Shown piece after piece: positions 44,121 to 51,858 of a stretch of DNA of 64,000 nucleotides. Every line of letters begins with the position of its first letter. Position 1 is the first letter of the stretch. The notes beneath the pieces were generated by a model, which ran no database searches, was not told the origin of the DNA, and saw only the letters and a program-made list of their open reading frames with translations. Source of the DNA: Sinorhizobium sp. B11 (lineage in GTDB: Bacteria > Pseudomonadota > Alphaproteobacteria > Rhizobiales > Rhizobiaceae). The stretch covers positions 3,224,001 to 3,288,000 of the forward strand of contig CP091034.1 in the NCBI GenBank assembly GCA_039725955.1, read 5' to 3'. The position numbers and the translations under genes were made by a program.

Positions 44121-44244
44121 AAAGGACCCGGCAACCGCGCGTAAGGCCGAGGAGAAGAAGCGAGGTCAGGGCGCGCGTATTGTCACGCAGGGCCGTGCGG
44201 CCGCGTGCAATCGTCTCGGAAATCCGTGCGCTTGTGCTCTTCAT
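44119..44244 (-). CDS. Leucine-rich leader peptide of leuA
   Basis: A 41-residue open frame on the leuA strand. It starts MKSTSARISETIARGRTALR and later reads LTSLLLLGLTRGCRVL, with codons CTT CTT CTC CTC GGC CTT over the leucine run (44143-44160). The ATG is 7 nt from a TATAAG -10 element with no room for a ribosome site, predicting leaderless translation. It resembles the leader peptides of amino-acid biosynthetic attenuators. Confidence 0.65.
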   Translation of the reverse strand: MKSTSARISETIARGRTALRDNTRALTSLLLLGLTRGCRVL

Positions 44245-44251
44245 GTCCGCG

Positions 44252-44280
44252 CTTATAGCCTCCGCCGGAAATTCCGGCAA
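44252..44280 (-). promoter_or_regulatory. Promoter of leuA leader transcript
   Basis: TTGCCG and TATAAG are separated by exactly 17 bp, and the leader ATG begins 7 nt past the -10. A perfect 7-bp inverted repeat (gccggaa a ttccggc, 44264-44278) covers the -35 and spacer and could bind a regulator. Confidence 0.6.
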
Positions 44281-44288
44281 CCCCTCGC

Positions 44289-45473
44289 CTATTTTTTCCT
44301 CGCCTGCACGATACGGGACAGCGCCAGCATCAGCCCGCCCGCGATCAGCCCCCAGAAGGCGCCGGATATGCCGCCGAAGGAAACGCCCGACGCAGTGACG
44401 AGGAAGGTGATTGCCGCTGCCTCACGCGATTCCGGTGCCTGGAAAGCGGCCATGGCCGAACTGGAGAAGGCGCCGACAAGCGCCAGACCGGCCACGGCCT
44501 CGATCAGGATCGGTGGCGCCAGCGCGACAAAGGCCGTCACCGCTCCGGCAAGCAGGCCGAAAATGATGTAGCCGACGCCGGCGATCAACGCCGCCCAATA
44601 CCGCCGCGAGGGATCGGGATGCGCGTCCTGCCCGGCGCACATCGCTGCGGTGATCGCCGCCAGGTTGACCGCATGGCCGCCAAAAGGCGCCGCAAGAAGC
44701 GAGAAAACGCCGGTCACGGCAAAGAGCGGCCCCGGCATCGGATCATAGTGATTGACCTTCAGCACCGCGATGCCAGGAATATTCTGCGACGCCATGGTCA
44801 CGATGAAGAGCGGCAGGGCAATCGACACGAAACCCGAGAGATTGAAGACCGGATGCACGATATCGATGACCGGCACCAGCGACTGCTCGAGCGAAGAGAA
44901 GGCACCCGCGGGAATATCGACACCGAAGGCCAGTACCAGCACGAAAGCCACCAGCGCCGCCGGCACCGCCCAAAGGCGCTTGAAGGCGCCGACCACGATC
45001 CAGGTCAGAATGATCGGCAGACCGAGCAACGGATTGAAGGCGACGGCCTTGACCGGCGCAAAACAAAGGCCGAGCAGCACGCCCGACAGCATTGCATTGG
45101 CAAGCGGCGCAGGAATGGCGGCAACCGCCCGTCCGAGCGGCCTGAACAGCCCGGCAACAACGATCAGCACACCGCAAAGAATGAACGCGCCGACCGCTGC
45201 ATTGAAGCCACCATCAATCGTTCCGATGCTCGCAAGCAGCGCCGCCCCTGGGGTCGACCAGGCGATACTGACCGGCAGACGCGTGACGGCGCTGAGTACG
45301 ACAGCGCAAAGACCCATCGAGATCGACAACGCCATCAGCCCCGAAGCCGCCTGCGCATCCGTCGCACCCACCGCTTGAAGCCCATGCAACACGACGGCAA
45401 AGGAACTGGTGAACCCGACGAAAGCCGTCAGAAGCCCCATGAACAGGCTCTGTACGGAGAAATCTTTGAGCAT
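44289..45473 (-). CDS. benE: BenE-family benzoate/H+ symporter-like transporter
   Basis: This 394-residue membrane protein has about 12 hydrophobic helices and the BenE-family segments FSVQSLFMGLLTAFVGFTSSFAVVLHGLQAVGA, ISMGLCAVVLSAVTRLPVSIAWSTPGAALL and FVTMASQNIPGIAVLKVNHYD. BenE carries benzoate inward with protons. No benzoate catabolic genes are nearby, so the true substrate may differ. The start MLKDFSVQSLF is chosen over 45530. It ends at the leuA leader promoter without a visible terminator. Confidence 0.85.
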   Translation of the reverse strand: MLKDFSVQSLFMGLLTAFVGFTSSFAVVLHGLQAVGATDAQAASGLMALSISMGLCAVVLSAVTRLPVSIAWSTPGAALLASIGTIDGGFNAAVGAFILCGVLIVVAGLFRPLGRAVAAIPAPLANAMLSGVLLGLCFAPVKAVAFNPLLGLPIILTWIVVGAFKRLWAVPAALVAFVLVLAFGVDIPAGAFSSLEQSLVPVIDIVHPVFNLSGFVSIALPLFIVTMASQNIPGIAVLKVNHYDPMPGPLFAVTGVFSLLAAPFGGHAVNLAAITAAMCAGQDAHPDPSRRYWAALIAGVGYIIFGLLAGAVTAFVALAPPILIEAVAGLALVGAFSSSAMAAFQAPESREAAAITFLVTASGVSFGGISGAFWGLIAGGLMLALSRIVQARKK

Positions 45474-45607
45474 GGCGCGACTCCGGCTGCGAAGATTGCG
45501 CATGGAGCAGCATAAGCGAATTGCGCGCAAGCCGGATTGCCCCTGGAAATGATCGCTTGCGCGGCAATCCCACGAGATTGCATGGCAGCATGCCGGCAGT
45601 CATGGAA

Positions 45608-45638
45608 ACGCCCCGCCTGCGGATCGCAAACGGGGCGT
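45608..45638 (-). terminator. Hairpin downstream of ClpP paralogue
   Basis: Arms acgccccg/cggggcgt form an 8-bp stem followed by TTTC on the minus strand, 28 nt past the ClpP stop. Confidence 0.6.
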
Positions 45639-45665
45639 CAATTCAAGGCAGAATCAGCGAAAAAA

Positions 45666-46253
45666 TCAGATTTCGCTCTGCGAGGTCACGACGCGAGCGA
45701 CGAGACCATAGGCAACGGCGTCTTCAGCCGAGAGCCAGTAATCGCGGTCGATATCCTTGGCGATCTTTTCTTCCGACTGGCCGGTAGCCTTCGAGAAGAT
45801 CTTGATCAGGCGCTCGTTCATCTTGATGATCTCGCGTGCCTGGATCTCGATATCCGAAGCCATACCGCGGGTGCCGCCGGACGGCTGGTGCAGCAGGAAA
45901 CGGGTGTTCGGCAGGCAGATGCGGCGTTCCTTCGGAGCCGCGGCATAGATGAGGGCGCCGGCCGAGGCAACCCAGCCCGTACCGATCATCCAGACCTTCG
46001 GCTTGATGAACTTGATCATGTCGTGAATGGAATCGCCGGATTCGACGTGGCCGCCAGGCGAATTCACATAGATGCGGATGTCTTCGTCATTGGCAGCGGC
46101 GAGCGCCACGAGCTGGGTGCAGACCTTCTGCGCCAGTTCCTGCGTGATCGGCCCGTAGATGAAGATCGAACGCGACTTGAAAAGGTTCGCCTCCGTTTCC
46201 TTGCCGAGCGGCAGTTCCTTCGTCTTGTCGTCCTGTTCTTCTTCGTCGTTCAT
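45666..46253 (-). CDS. ATP-dependent Clp protease proteolytic subunit-like protein
   Basis: This 195-residue ClpP-family serine peptidase has a catalytic triad that looks intact: Ser in TGWVASAGALIYAAA (where common ClpP reads GQAASMGA), His in NTRFLLHQPSGG, and Asp in IDRDYWLSAEDAVAYGL. The N-terminus is MNDEEEQDDKTKELPLGKE. Neither clpX nor clpA adjoins it, so it is one of the additional ClpP paralogues seen in rhizobia. A start at 46313 is also in frame but adds 20 poorly conserved residues. Confidence 0.88.
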   Translation of the reverse strand: MNDEEEQDDKTKELPLGKETEANLFKSRSIFIYGPITQELAQKVCTQLVALAAANDEDIRIYVNSPGGHVESGDSIHDMIKFIKPKVWMIGTGWVASAGALIYAAAPKERRICLPNTRFLLHQPSGGTRGMASDIEIQAREIIKMNERLIKIFSKATGQSEEKIAKDIDRDYWLSAEDAVAYGLVARVVTSQSEI

Positions 46254-46408
46254 TCGAACCTCTCTCGTCCAATGCGGTTCCTCGCACATAGTGCGACTCA
46301 ATGCGTAAAACAATGCGGGAAAAAGAGGAAGCAGGAAGCGGTGAAGATATTCTTATGACAAACGGACGATATCATCGCATCATCTGAAAAGCCCGGGAGA
46401 AACATAAA

Positions 46409-47119
46409 ATGGCCTCCTCCTTTCTGCGTGCTGCCATCAGCAACAATGCATTCTGGTGCGATGCGGTCTGCAATGCGCTGGGCTCACCAGGTGAGTTCAC
46501 GTCCACACTCTGGTTTCACCGCCGGGGCACGCCGCCCTTCTATCCTGACATCGTGACGCTGACGGAGGCGGACGGCGAGCAGACGGAGGCGATCGCGACG
46601 CTCGTCAACAGCGAGGAACGCGTTTGGGCGATCAAGGATAGCTATGCGGCCCTCGATCTTGAGCCGCTCGGTTTCACGCCGCTGTTCGAGGCCGAATGGA
46701 TCGGAATGCGCACGCCAGTTTCAGTGCCATCCCCCATCTCCTGGAAGCGCATGGAAAGCGCTGCCGATCTTGCCCGATGGGAGGTGGAATGGAGTAAGGC
46801 GAACGGCCCGGTAGCGCAGAGGATCTTTAGCGAACCCTTGCTCCACGACCCCGAAATCGCCTTTCTGCTCGGCTTCGAACACGACAAGCCGATTGGCGGC
46901 GGCATCCTCAATCTCGATGCCGGAGTAGTCGGCCTGTCGAACCTGTTTGCAGAAGGCCGGCACGGCGAAACCATCCGCCGCGGGCTGATTGCGCAGGCGG
47001 CCGAGCTCTATCCGCGAGAGCCGCTTGTCGGTTACGAACGCGGCGACAATCTGGACGAAGCGCTGCGCGCGGGCTTCGAACTTCTGGGACCTCTGCGCAT
47101 CTGGCTGAAGGAGGCCTGA
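46409..47119 (+). CDS. Hypothetical protein, possibly GNAT-like
   Basis: This 236-residue soluble protein starts MASSFLRAAISNNAFWCDAV. The C-terminal half (AFLLGFEHDKPIGGGILNLDAGVVGLSNLFAEG) recalls a GNAT sheet, but the typical R/Q-x-x-G-x-G/A loop is not clear. GGGAGA precedes the ATG. It is divergent from the ClpP paralogue. Function not recognised. Confidence 0.65.
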   Translation: MASSFLRAAISNNAFWCDAVCNALGSPGEFTSTLWFHRRGTPPFYPDIVTLTEADGEQTEAIATLVNSEERVWAIKDSYAALDLEPLGFTPLFEAEWIGMRTPVSVPSPISWKRMESAADLARWEVEWSKANGPVAQRIFSEPLLHDPEIAFLLGFEHDKPIGGGILNLDAGVVGLSNLFAEGRHGETIRRGLIAQAAELYPREPLVGYERGDNLDEALRAGFELLGPLRIWLKEA

Positions 47120-47234
47120 GCTTACTGAAATGTAAGTCGCCAAGGCTTTGAAATGCCCTAATCGCTTCCTAACTCAGCTTTACGCGGCCCATCCGCCGAA
47201 TGTTAAGGCCGCAGAACTTTAAAGGAGACAGAAC

Positions 47235-47996
47235 ATGTCACCGGAAGAACGCCAATTGCTGACCTCCCTTTTCGATCGCGTCCGCACCGCAGGCACAACA
47301 CCGCGCGATCCGGAAGCCGAAGCGCTGATATCGGAAGCGACCCGCACGCAGCCCTCCGCCACCTACTATCTGGCGCAGGCCGTCATCGTGCAGGAAAAGG
47401 GCCTGGAGGCGGCGGCCAACCACATCAAGGAACTGGAAGAGCGTGTCCGGCAGTTCGAAGCCGGCGCCGGTGATCACCGCCAGGCCGAGCAGGGCGGCTT
47501 CCTGAGCTCGATCTTCGGCAGCACCCAGACGCAGCAGCCGGCCCCCGCTCCCGGTCCCTGGGGCAGCGCGCCGAGGGACAGCTACGAACAGCCGCCGCGC
47601 GGCTATGACAACAGTCGCCAGATGCCGCAGCAGCCAACCGGCCCATGGAGCCAGCAGGCCTCTGCACCCTCTGCCGGCGGCAGTTTCCTGCGTGGCGCTC
47701 TCGGCACCGCGGCCGGCGTGGCCGGCGGCATGCTTCTCGCCAACTCCCTGTCAGGCATTTTCGGCAACCACATGTCGTCGCTCGGCTTGGGTTCACCTTT
47801 TGGCGGCGCCAATCCCTTCGGCAATGCCGGTGCGCCCACCGAGGAAACCGTCATCAACAATTACTACGGCGACAACAGTCAGGCGGATGATTCCAGAGCT
47901 GACAACAATGATAACAACGACAACATCCAGCAGGCCGATTACGACGACAACGATGACTTCACGGATGATTCCGGTGACGACACGACGGATGTTTAG
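47235..47996 (+). CDS. DUF2076 domain protein
   Basis: This 253-residue protein has the DUF2076 N-terminal part MSPEERQLLTSLFDRVRTAGTTPRDPEAEALI with a coiled segment AANHIKELEERVRQFE (~57-72). A Pro/Gln-rich linker (~80-140) and a Gly-rich hydrophobic helix (GTAAGVAGGMLLANSLSGIFG, ~146-166) follow, and the tail is very acidic (ADNNDNNDNIQQADYDDNDD). AAAGGAGA precedes the ATG. Probably an inner-membrane or periplasmic protein; role unknown. Confidence 0.85.
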   Translation: MSPEERQLLTSLFDRVRTAGTTPRDPEAEALISEATRTQPSATYYLAQAVIVQEKGLEAAANHIKELEERVRQFEAGAGDHRQAEQGGFLSSIFGSTQTQQPAPAPGPWGSAPRDSYEQPPRGYDNSRQMPQQPTGPWSQQASAPSAGGSFLRGALGTAAGVAGGMLLANSLSGIFGNHMSSLGLGSPFGGANPFGNAGAPTEETVINNYYGDNSQADDSRADNNDNNDNIQQADYDDNDDFTDDSGDDTTDV

Positions 47997-48128
47997 GATT
48001 TAGCTTAAGGAAAGAGTGGCAGTTGGTTTCAATTGCCACATCGTTTCCCGGCCCTTCGCCTTAAGCTCAGGGCGTTCGCCGTTGCAATCGATTCACTGGA
48101 TCGATCGCTGGCTGCGCCCGACGACGTC

Positions 48129-48593
48129 TCACCCACGTCCACGGTAGGTGGCGACACCCTGATCCGGCAGCCATACGCCTTCCGGCGGCTTACCGGTCTG
48201 CCAGAAGACGTCGATCGGAATGCCGCCGCGCGGATACCAGTAGGCGCCGATGCGCAGCCACTTCGGATCCAGAAGCTCGACGATGCGCTTGGCGATATAG
48301 ATCGAGCAATCCTCGTGGAAGGCGCCGTGATTGCGGAAGGAATGCAGGAAGAGCTTCAGCGACTTCGATTCCACCAGAAATTCATTGGGAATGTAATCGA
48401 TGACGATATGGGCGAAATCCGGTTGTCCGGTCATTGGGCAGAGCGAGGTGAATTCCGGCGCAGTGAAGCGCACGACGTAATCGGTGCCGGCATGATTGGA
48501 TGGCACCTTTTCCAGAACCGCCTCTTCGGGGCTCTTGGCGGTTTCCGTCTGCTGGCCCAGCATCGAAAGGCTGGAAACGTCTGTATTGGGCAT
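48129..48593 (-). CDS. queF: NADPH-dependent 7-cyano-7-deazaguanine reductase
   Basis: This 154-residue enzyme reduces preQ0 to preQ1 in queuosine synthesis. It is the unimodular YkvM type. The catalytic Cys is in FTSLCPMTGQPDFAHIVIDYIPNE and the signature continues ESKSLKLFLHSFRNHGAFHEDC. The start overlaps the CDF stop by 1 nt (TAATG), so the two genes form one transcript on the minus strand. No preQ1 riboswitch is evident upstream of that unit. Confidence 0.95.
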   Translation of the reverse strand: MPNTDVSSLSMLGQQTETAKSPEEAVLEKVPSNHAGTDYVVRFTAPEFTSLCPMTGQPDFAHIVIDYIPNEFLVESKSLKLFLHSFRNHGAFHEDCSIYIAKRIVELLDPKWLRIGAYWYPRGGIPIDVFWQTGKPPEGVWLPDQGVATYRGRG

Positions 48594-49507
48594 TACGCCT
48601 CCTTGATCACTTTGACGCGGATGCCATGGGCCTTTTCGCCCTCCGGCTCCACGTGAATGGCAATTGTCGCGCCCGCATGCACGGCGCGGATGGCATCTTC
48701 AAGGCGGTCGCAAATATCATGCGCTTCGCGAACCGTCATCTTGCCGGGCACGACGAGATGGAAATCGACGAAGGTCACCGAGCCGGCACGCCTGGTCTTG
48801 AGATCATGCACACCGATAGAGCCTGTCGCATGGGTGGCGATTGCCTGCTTGATCGCCTCCTGTTCCTGCGGCTCGACCGCCTGATCCATCAGTCCGCCGA
48901 TCGACTGCGAGATCACTTTCCAGCCTTGATAGAGAATGTTGAGCGCAACGAGAATGGCGAGAATGGGATCGAAGATCGCATAACCAGTCGCAAGCGCCAG
49001 AAGCAGGCCAACGAGAACGCCAACCGAAGTGACCACATCCGACATGATGTGCTGCCCATCCGCCATCAAGGCTGCAGAGCGGTGCTGTCGCCCGGTACGG
49101 ATCAAAAGCCGCGCCCAGACGGTATTGATGACACCAGCGGCAATATTGATTGCAAGGCCGAGCACGGGCGCCTCGAGCATGCGCGGGTTGGCGAGATGGC
49201 CGACGGCCTGCTGAACGATCAGCAGCGCGGCAACGACAATCATCACGCCTTCGGTGACGGCCGAAAGATATTCGGCCTTGTGATGGCCGAAGGGATGGTC
49301 ATGGTCTGCCGGCTTCTGCGCATAACGGATGACGAAGAAGGCGATGAAGGCCGCCACCACGTTGACGAACGATTCCAGCCCGTCCGAAAGTAGAGCCACA
49401 GAGCCCGTCACCCACCAGGCGACCATCTTCAGTCCCATGACGCCAAGCGACATGGGAATGCCCCAGAACGCCAGTTTCCGAACCGTGAGATTGCCCTCGT
49501 CGCTCAT
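48593..49507 (-). CDS. Cation diffusion facilitator (metal efflux) protein
   Basis: This 304-residue inner-membrane exporter of divalent metals has six helices (~10-210) with the D/H metal sites SVALLSDGLESFVNVVAAFIAF, HDHPFGHHKAEYLSAV and SAALMADGQHIMSDVVTSVGVLVG. A C-terminal cytosolic domain (~215-304) contains HEDVxx-like HDLKTRRAGSVTFVDFHLVVPG. The start MSDEGNLTVRKLAF follows CAGGGGGACG. It precedes queF with a 1-nt overlap. The metal is not identifiable by eye (Zn, Fe or Mn). Confidence 0.92.
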   Translation of the reverse strand: MSDEGNLTVRKLAFWGIPMSLGVMGLKMVAWWVTGSVALLSDGLESFVNVVAAFIAFFVIRYAQKPADHDHPFGHHKAEYLSAVTEGVMIVVAALLIVQQAVGHLANPRMLEAPVLGLAINIAAGVINTVWARLLIRTGRQHRSAALMADGQHIMSDVVTSVGVLVGLLLALATGYAIFDPILAILVALNILYQGWKVISQSIGGLMDQAVEPQEQEAIKQAIATHATGSIGVHDLKTRRAGSVTFVDFHLVVPGKMTVREAHDICDRLEDAIRAVHAGATIAIHVEPEGEKAHGIRVKVIKEA

Positions 49508-49560
49508 ATCGTCCCCCTGCGGTTGCGAATGAATTGCAGCATTTAAGCCATTGAAACGCA

Positions 49561-49590
49561 AAACCGCCCGCGCGGGAATCGCGCAGGCGG
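49561..49590 (-). terminator. Terminator-like hairpin in the CDF-queF leader
   Basis: Arms ccgcc/ggcgg and gcgcg/cgcgc around ggaat, with TTTT following on the minus strand. It lies 54 nt upstream of the CDF start, and no minus-strand gene precedes it, so it could be an attenuator of the CDF-queF transcript. Confidence 0.45.
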
Positions 49591-49700
49591 CTGATGCGGG
49601 TGATATGGGCAATCGCAGTCGAAATGTCAAAGGCTTTGGCACGTCAGAACAAAGACAGATCTGATTGACGGAAATTTCATAACCATTTATATAACCTGTA

Positions 49701-50216
49701 ATGCAATTGGGAAAAACCGCCTTGGTGGAAGATGTCGTGAAATCGCTGGGCTACCTTTGCCTCGGCAGCCGCTTCCGCCGCATTGGCGAGCGTCTGCAGG
49801 CCGATACGCAGCAGGTGATCGAGGAACTGGGCGTCTCCATCCAGGCCGCGCAATATCCCTTCCTCGGCGCCATCGACAGGCTCGGCCCACTGACGATAGG
49901 TGAACTGGCGCAAGCCGTCGGCATCACCCAGCCCGGCGCGACCCGAACCGCCTCCCAGCTGATGGAACTCGGCTTCCTCGACATGCAGCCATCCGCCGAG
50001 GATCAACGGCGCAGGGTCGTGTCGCTGACACCAAAAGGACAGGAACTCGTCGATTATTCCAGGCAACAGGTCTGGCCGCATATCGCGGCCGCCGTTGCCG
50101 ATCTCTGCCGGGATCTCAACGGCCCGTTGCTGGAACAGCTTGCAGCAATCGAAGACGGCCTCGCCGAAGCACCGCTTACCCGCCGGACGAGCGCCCTGAA
50201 GGAGAAGACCCCATGA
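49701..50216 (+). CDS. MarR-family transcriptional regulator
   Basis: This 171-residue winged-helix protein has DRLGPLTIGELAQAVGITQPGATRTASQLMELGFLDMQPSAEDQRRRVVSLTPKGQELVD (~59-115), with the wing sequence DQRRRVVSLTPKG. It overlaps the downstream GNAT gene by 4 bp, a common MarR-GNAT pairing. It is divergent from the CDF-queF unit; an AT-rich near-palindrome (taaccatttatataacctgta, 49680-49700) right before the ATG could be its operator. Confidence 0.9.
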   Translation: MQLGKTALVEDVVKSLGYLCLGSRFRRIGERLQADTQQVIEELGVSIQAAQYPFLGAIDRLGPLTIGELAQAVGITQPGATRTASQLMELGFLDMQPSAEDQRRRVVSLTPKGQELVDYSRQQVWPHIAAAVADLCRDLNGPLLEQLAAIEDGLAEAPLTRRTSALKEKTP

Positions 50217-50893
50217 GCCATATTCTCGATCGGCCGATCTGGAACGCGCTCCACACCGCACATGCCGATCTCGCCGAAGGCGGCGAACGGGCGATGCGCT
50301 ACCCGCCCTCAATCGTCCCCTTCGCGGCCGCCGCCGACGATACGCGCGAAAGCCTCGAAGCGCTGGAGAACCTTCCTGCCGTTGATGAGGCCATGGCGAT
50401 TGTCGAAGCCGGACCCGTCATCATACCGCAGGGACTGACGGTCGTCGCCGAGGGAAAGCTGGTGCAGATGGTCGCCGAGCGGCCTTACGAGCGCATTTCC
50501 GACAGCCGGTTGCAGCCACTGACCTCTGACGATGCGGAGGAAATGCTCGCGCTGGCGACGCTGACCAAACCCGGTCCCTTCACGCTCCGCGCCCAGAGCC
50601 TGGGCACCTTCTGGGGCGTGAAGATCGACGGTCGTCTCGTCGCCATGGCTGGACAGCGCCTGCGCCACCCGGGGTTTGGCGAACTCAGCGGCCTCTGCAC
50701 CCACCCGGATTTTCAGGGACGCGGCCTCGGCACCCTGCTCTTCCGCTATGTCGCGGGCGAAATCTCCGCCAGGGGCGACACAGTTTTCCTGCATGCCTAT
50801 TACACCAACACGCCGGCCATCACGCTCTACAAGGCGCTCGGCTTCAAACTGCGGTCGGAAATGAACCTGCGCGTCGTCAAGCGAGGCGCATAG
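50213..50893 (+). CDS. GNAT family N-acetyltransferase (MarR-linked)
   Basis: This 226-residue protein has an unusual N-terminal half (~1-95) and a GNAT domain (~96-226) with FGELSGLCTHPDFQGRGLGTLLFRYVAGEISARGD (acetyl-CoA loop Q-G-R-G-L-G) and AITLYKALGFKLRSEMNL. It is translationally coupled to the MarR gene through a 4-bp overlap. Substrate unknown. Confidence 0.88.
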   Translation: MSHILDRPIWNALHTAHADLAEGGERAMRYPPSIVPFAAAADDTRESLEALENLPAVDEAMAIVEAGPVIIPQGLTVVAEGKLVQMVAERPYERISDSRLQPLTSDDAEEMLALATLTKPGPFTLRAQSLGTFWGVKIDGRLVAMAGQRLRHPGFGELSGLCTHPDFQGRGLGTLLFRYVAGEISARGDTVFLHAYYTNTPAITLYKALGFKLRSEMNLRVVKRGA

Positions 50894-50997
50894 GTCGGCC
50901 AAAACGCCGCGGTCTCCTGCTTTTGCCGTTTGTGCCATGATAGCGACCCAATTGCATGGTGTTGACGGCCCTGCAGTCAATTGGGGACCGCGCGGAT

Positions 50998-51522
50998 ATG
51001 CATTGGATCAATCGCTACATCGACCAACCGTTGCTCGACGGTGCGGCCAGCTCCTTGCGGGCCTGGCATAGTCGCACCGGCCTGTCGCCTGAGCGGCTGG
51101 AGCCGCTCTGGAATATTGCAGTGACAGGCCTCCTGCTCTTTGCTGCCGGCCATTTCCTCTCCGGGCCGGCGCTGCTTCTATGTTACGGCGGCCTGGTCAT
51201 GTTGACGCTTCCCTCCGTCTGGATACTCTTTACATCCGGCCGCGACGTGGGCGGCTACGACGTTGCTGCCTACAAGAAGCTGAGAACCAGGGCGTTCATG
51301 AAGCGAGAGGCGGAATGGGCCGTCCGGCTCGCCATCCTCTTCACTGCCATCTGCCTTCCCTTCGTCTCGCGCTCGGATGATCCGACGGCCGCCTATTTCA
51401 TGATCGGCGCCAGTCTCTGGTTCGTGCTGACCGGCCCGGCCAGATCCTATCTGGCAGCTGCAGAACCGCCGATGCCGCGTGACGGCGATCCGTCATTCAA
51501 GGCCGACCTGCAGTTCAGCTGA
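50998..51522 (+). CDS. Hypothetical membrane protein
   Basis: This 174-residue protein has helices at ~40-60 (VTGLLLFAAGHFLSGPALLLCYG), ~64-78, ~115-132 (WAVRLAILFTAICLPF) and ~145-160 (AYFMIGASLWFVLTG), suggesting four spans. It starts MHWINRYIDQPLL. No motif recognised. The 104-bp gap upstream contains an in-frame ATG at 50956 but no better start. Function unknown. Confidence 0.7.
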   Translation: MHWINRYIDQPLLDGAASSLRAWHSRTGLSPERLEPLWNIAVTGLLLFAAGHFLSGPALLLCYGGLVMLTLPSVWILFTSGRDVGGYDVAAYKKLRTRAFMKREAEWAVRLAILFTAICLPFVSRSDDPTAAYFMIGASLWFVLTGPARSYLAAAEPPMPRDGDPSFKADLQFS

Positions 51523-51622
51523 AAAGCATTGGTCCAGCACGTAATTCAATTGGTCGCGACCCCAATGGAACGAAGCGCTCTCGTTTCCGTTATATTGCCA
51601 GCAACCGATAAAGGAGATCGCG

Positions 51623-51787
51623 ATGCTGTATTATGCTCTGGTATTTCTCGTCGTAGCCCTGATTGCAGGCGTCCTTGGATTTGGCGGCATTGCCGGCGCA
51701 TCCGCTTCGATCGCCCAGGTCCTGTTTTTCATCTTCCTGGTGCTGTTCGTCGTATCCATCGTCGCCCGGCTCATGCGGCGCGTATAG
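51623..51787 (+). CDS. DUF1328 (YtjA-like) small membrane protein
   Basis: This 54-residue protein has two hydrophobic helices (MLYYALVFLVVALIAGVLGF and AQVLFFIFLVLFVVSIVARL) joined by a Gly/Ala-rich turn (GGIAGASASI), the DUF1328 pattern, and ends MRRV. AAGGAGA precedes the ATG. It is short enough to be missed by minimum-length gene calls. A strong terminator follows. Function unknown; relatives are often stress-induced. Confidence 0.9.
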   Translation: MLYYALVFLVVALIAGVLGFGGIAGASASIAQVLFFIFLVLFVVSIVARLMRRV

Positions 51788-51804
51788 ACGAACATCCCAA
51801 ACAT

Positions 51805-51834
51805 AAAAAACCCGCCGTTTCCGGCGGGTTTTTT
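51805..51834. terminator. Terminator between DUF1328 gene and trpE(G)
   Basis: A symmetrical stem aaaaaacccgccg/cggcgggtttttt with a tttc loop between convergent genes. It can serve both directions. Confidence 0.9.
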
Positions 51835-51858
51835 ATGGGTTCAAGAGGCCGCCGGCCG

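Larger units (their letters stand above)
43962..44288. other. leuA leader region (327 bp)
   Basis: The gap between benE and leuA, both on the minus strand. It contains a promoter (44252-44280), a 41-codon leader peptide with a leucine run (44119-44244), a hairpin (44077-44120), an inverted repeat gcatttgc/gcaaatgc (between ~44033 and ~43982) and the leuA ribosome site (43969-43976). Confidence 0.7.

Noticed and set aside
49610..49680. 17-codon frame (starting at about 49680, minus strand) in the CDF leader as a leader peptide
   Set aside because: No amino-acid run or clear sensor codons and no convincing ribosome site; kept only as part of the leader region.
49508..49700. preQ1 riboswitch ahead of the CDF-queF unit
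   Set aside because: The characteristic short hairpin with the A-rich tail is not seen; only a terminator-like stem is present.
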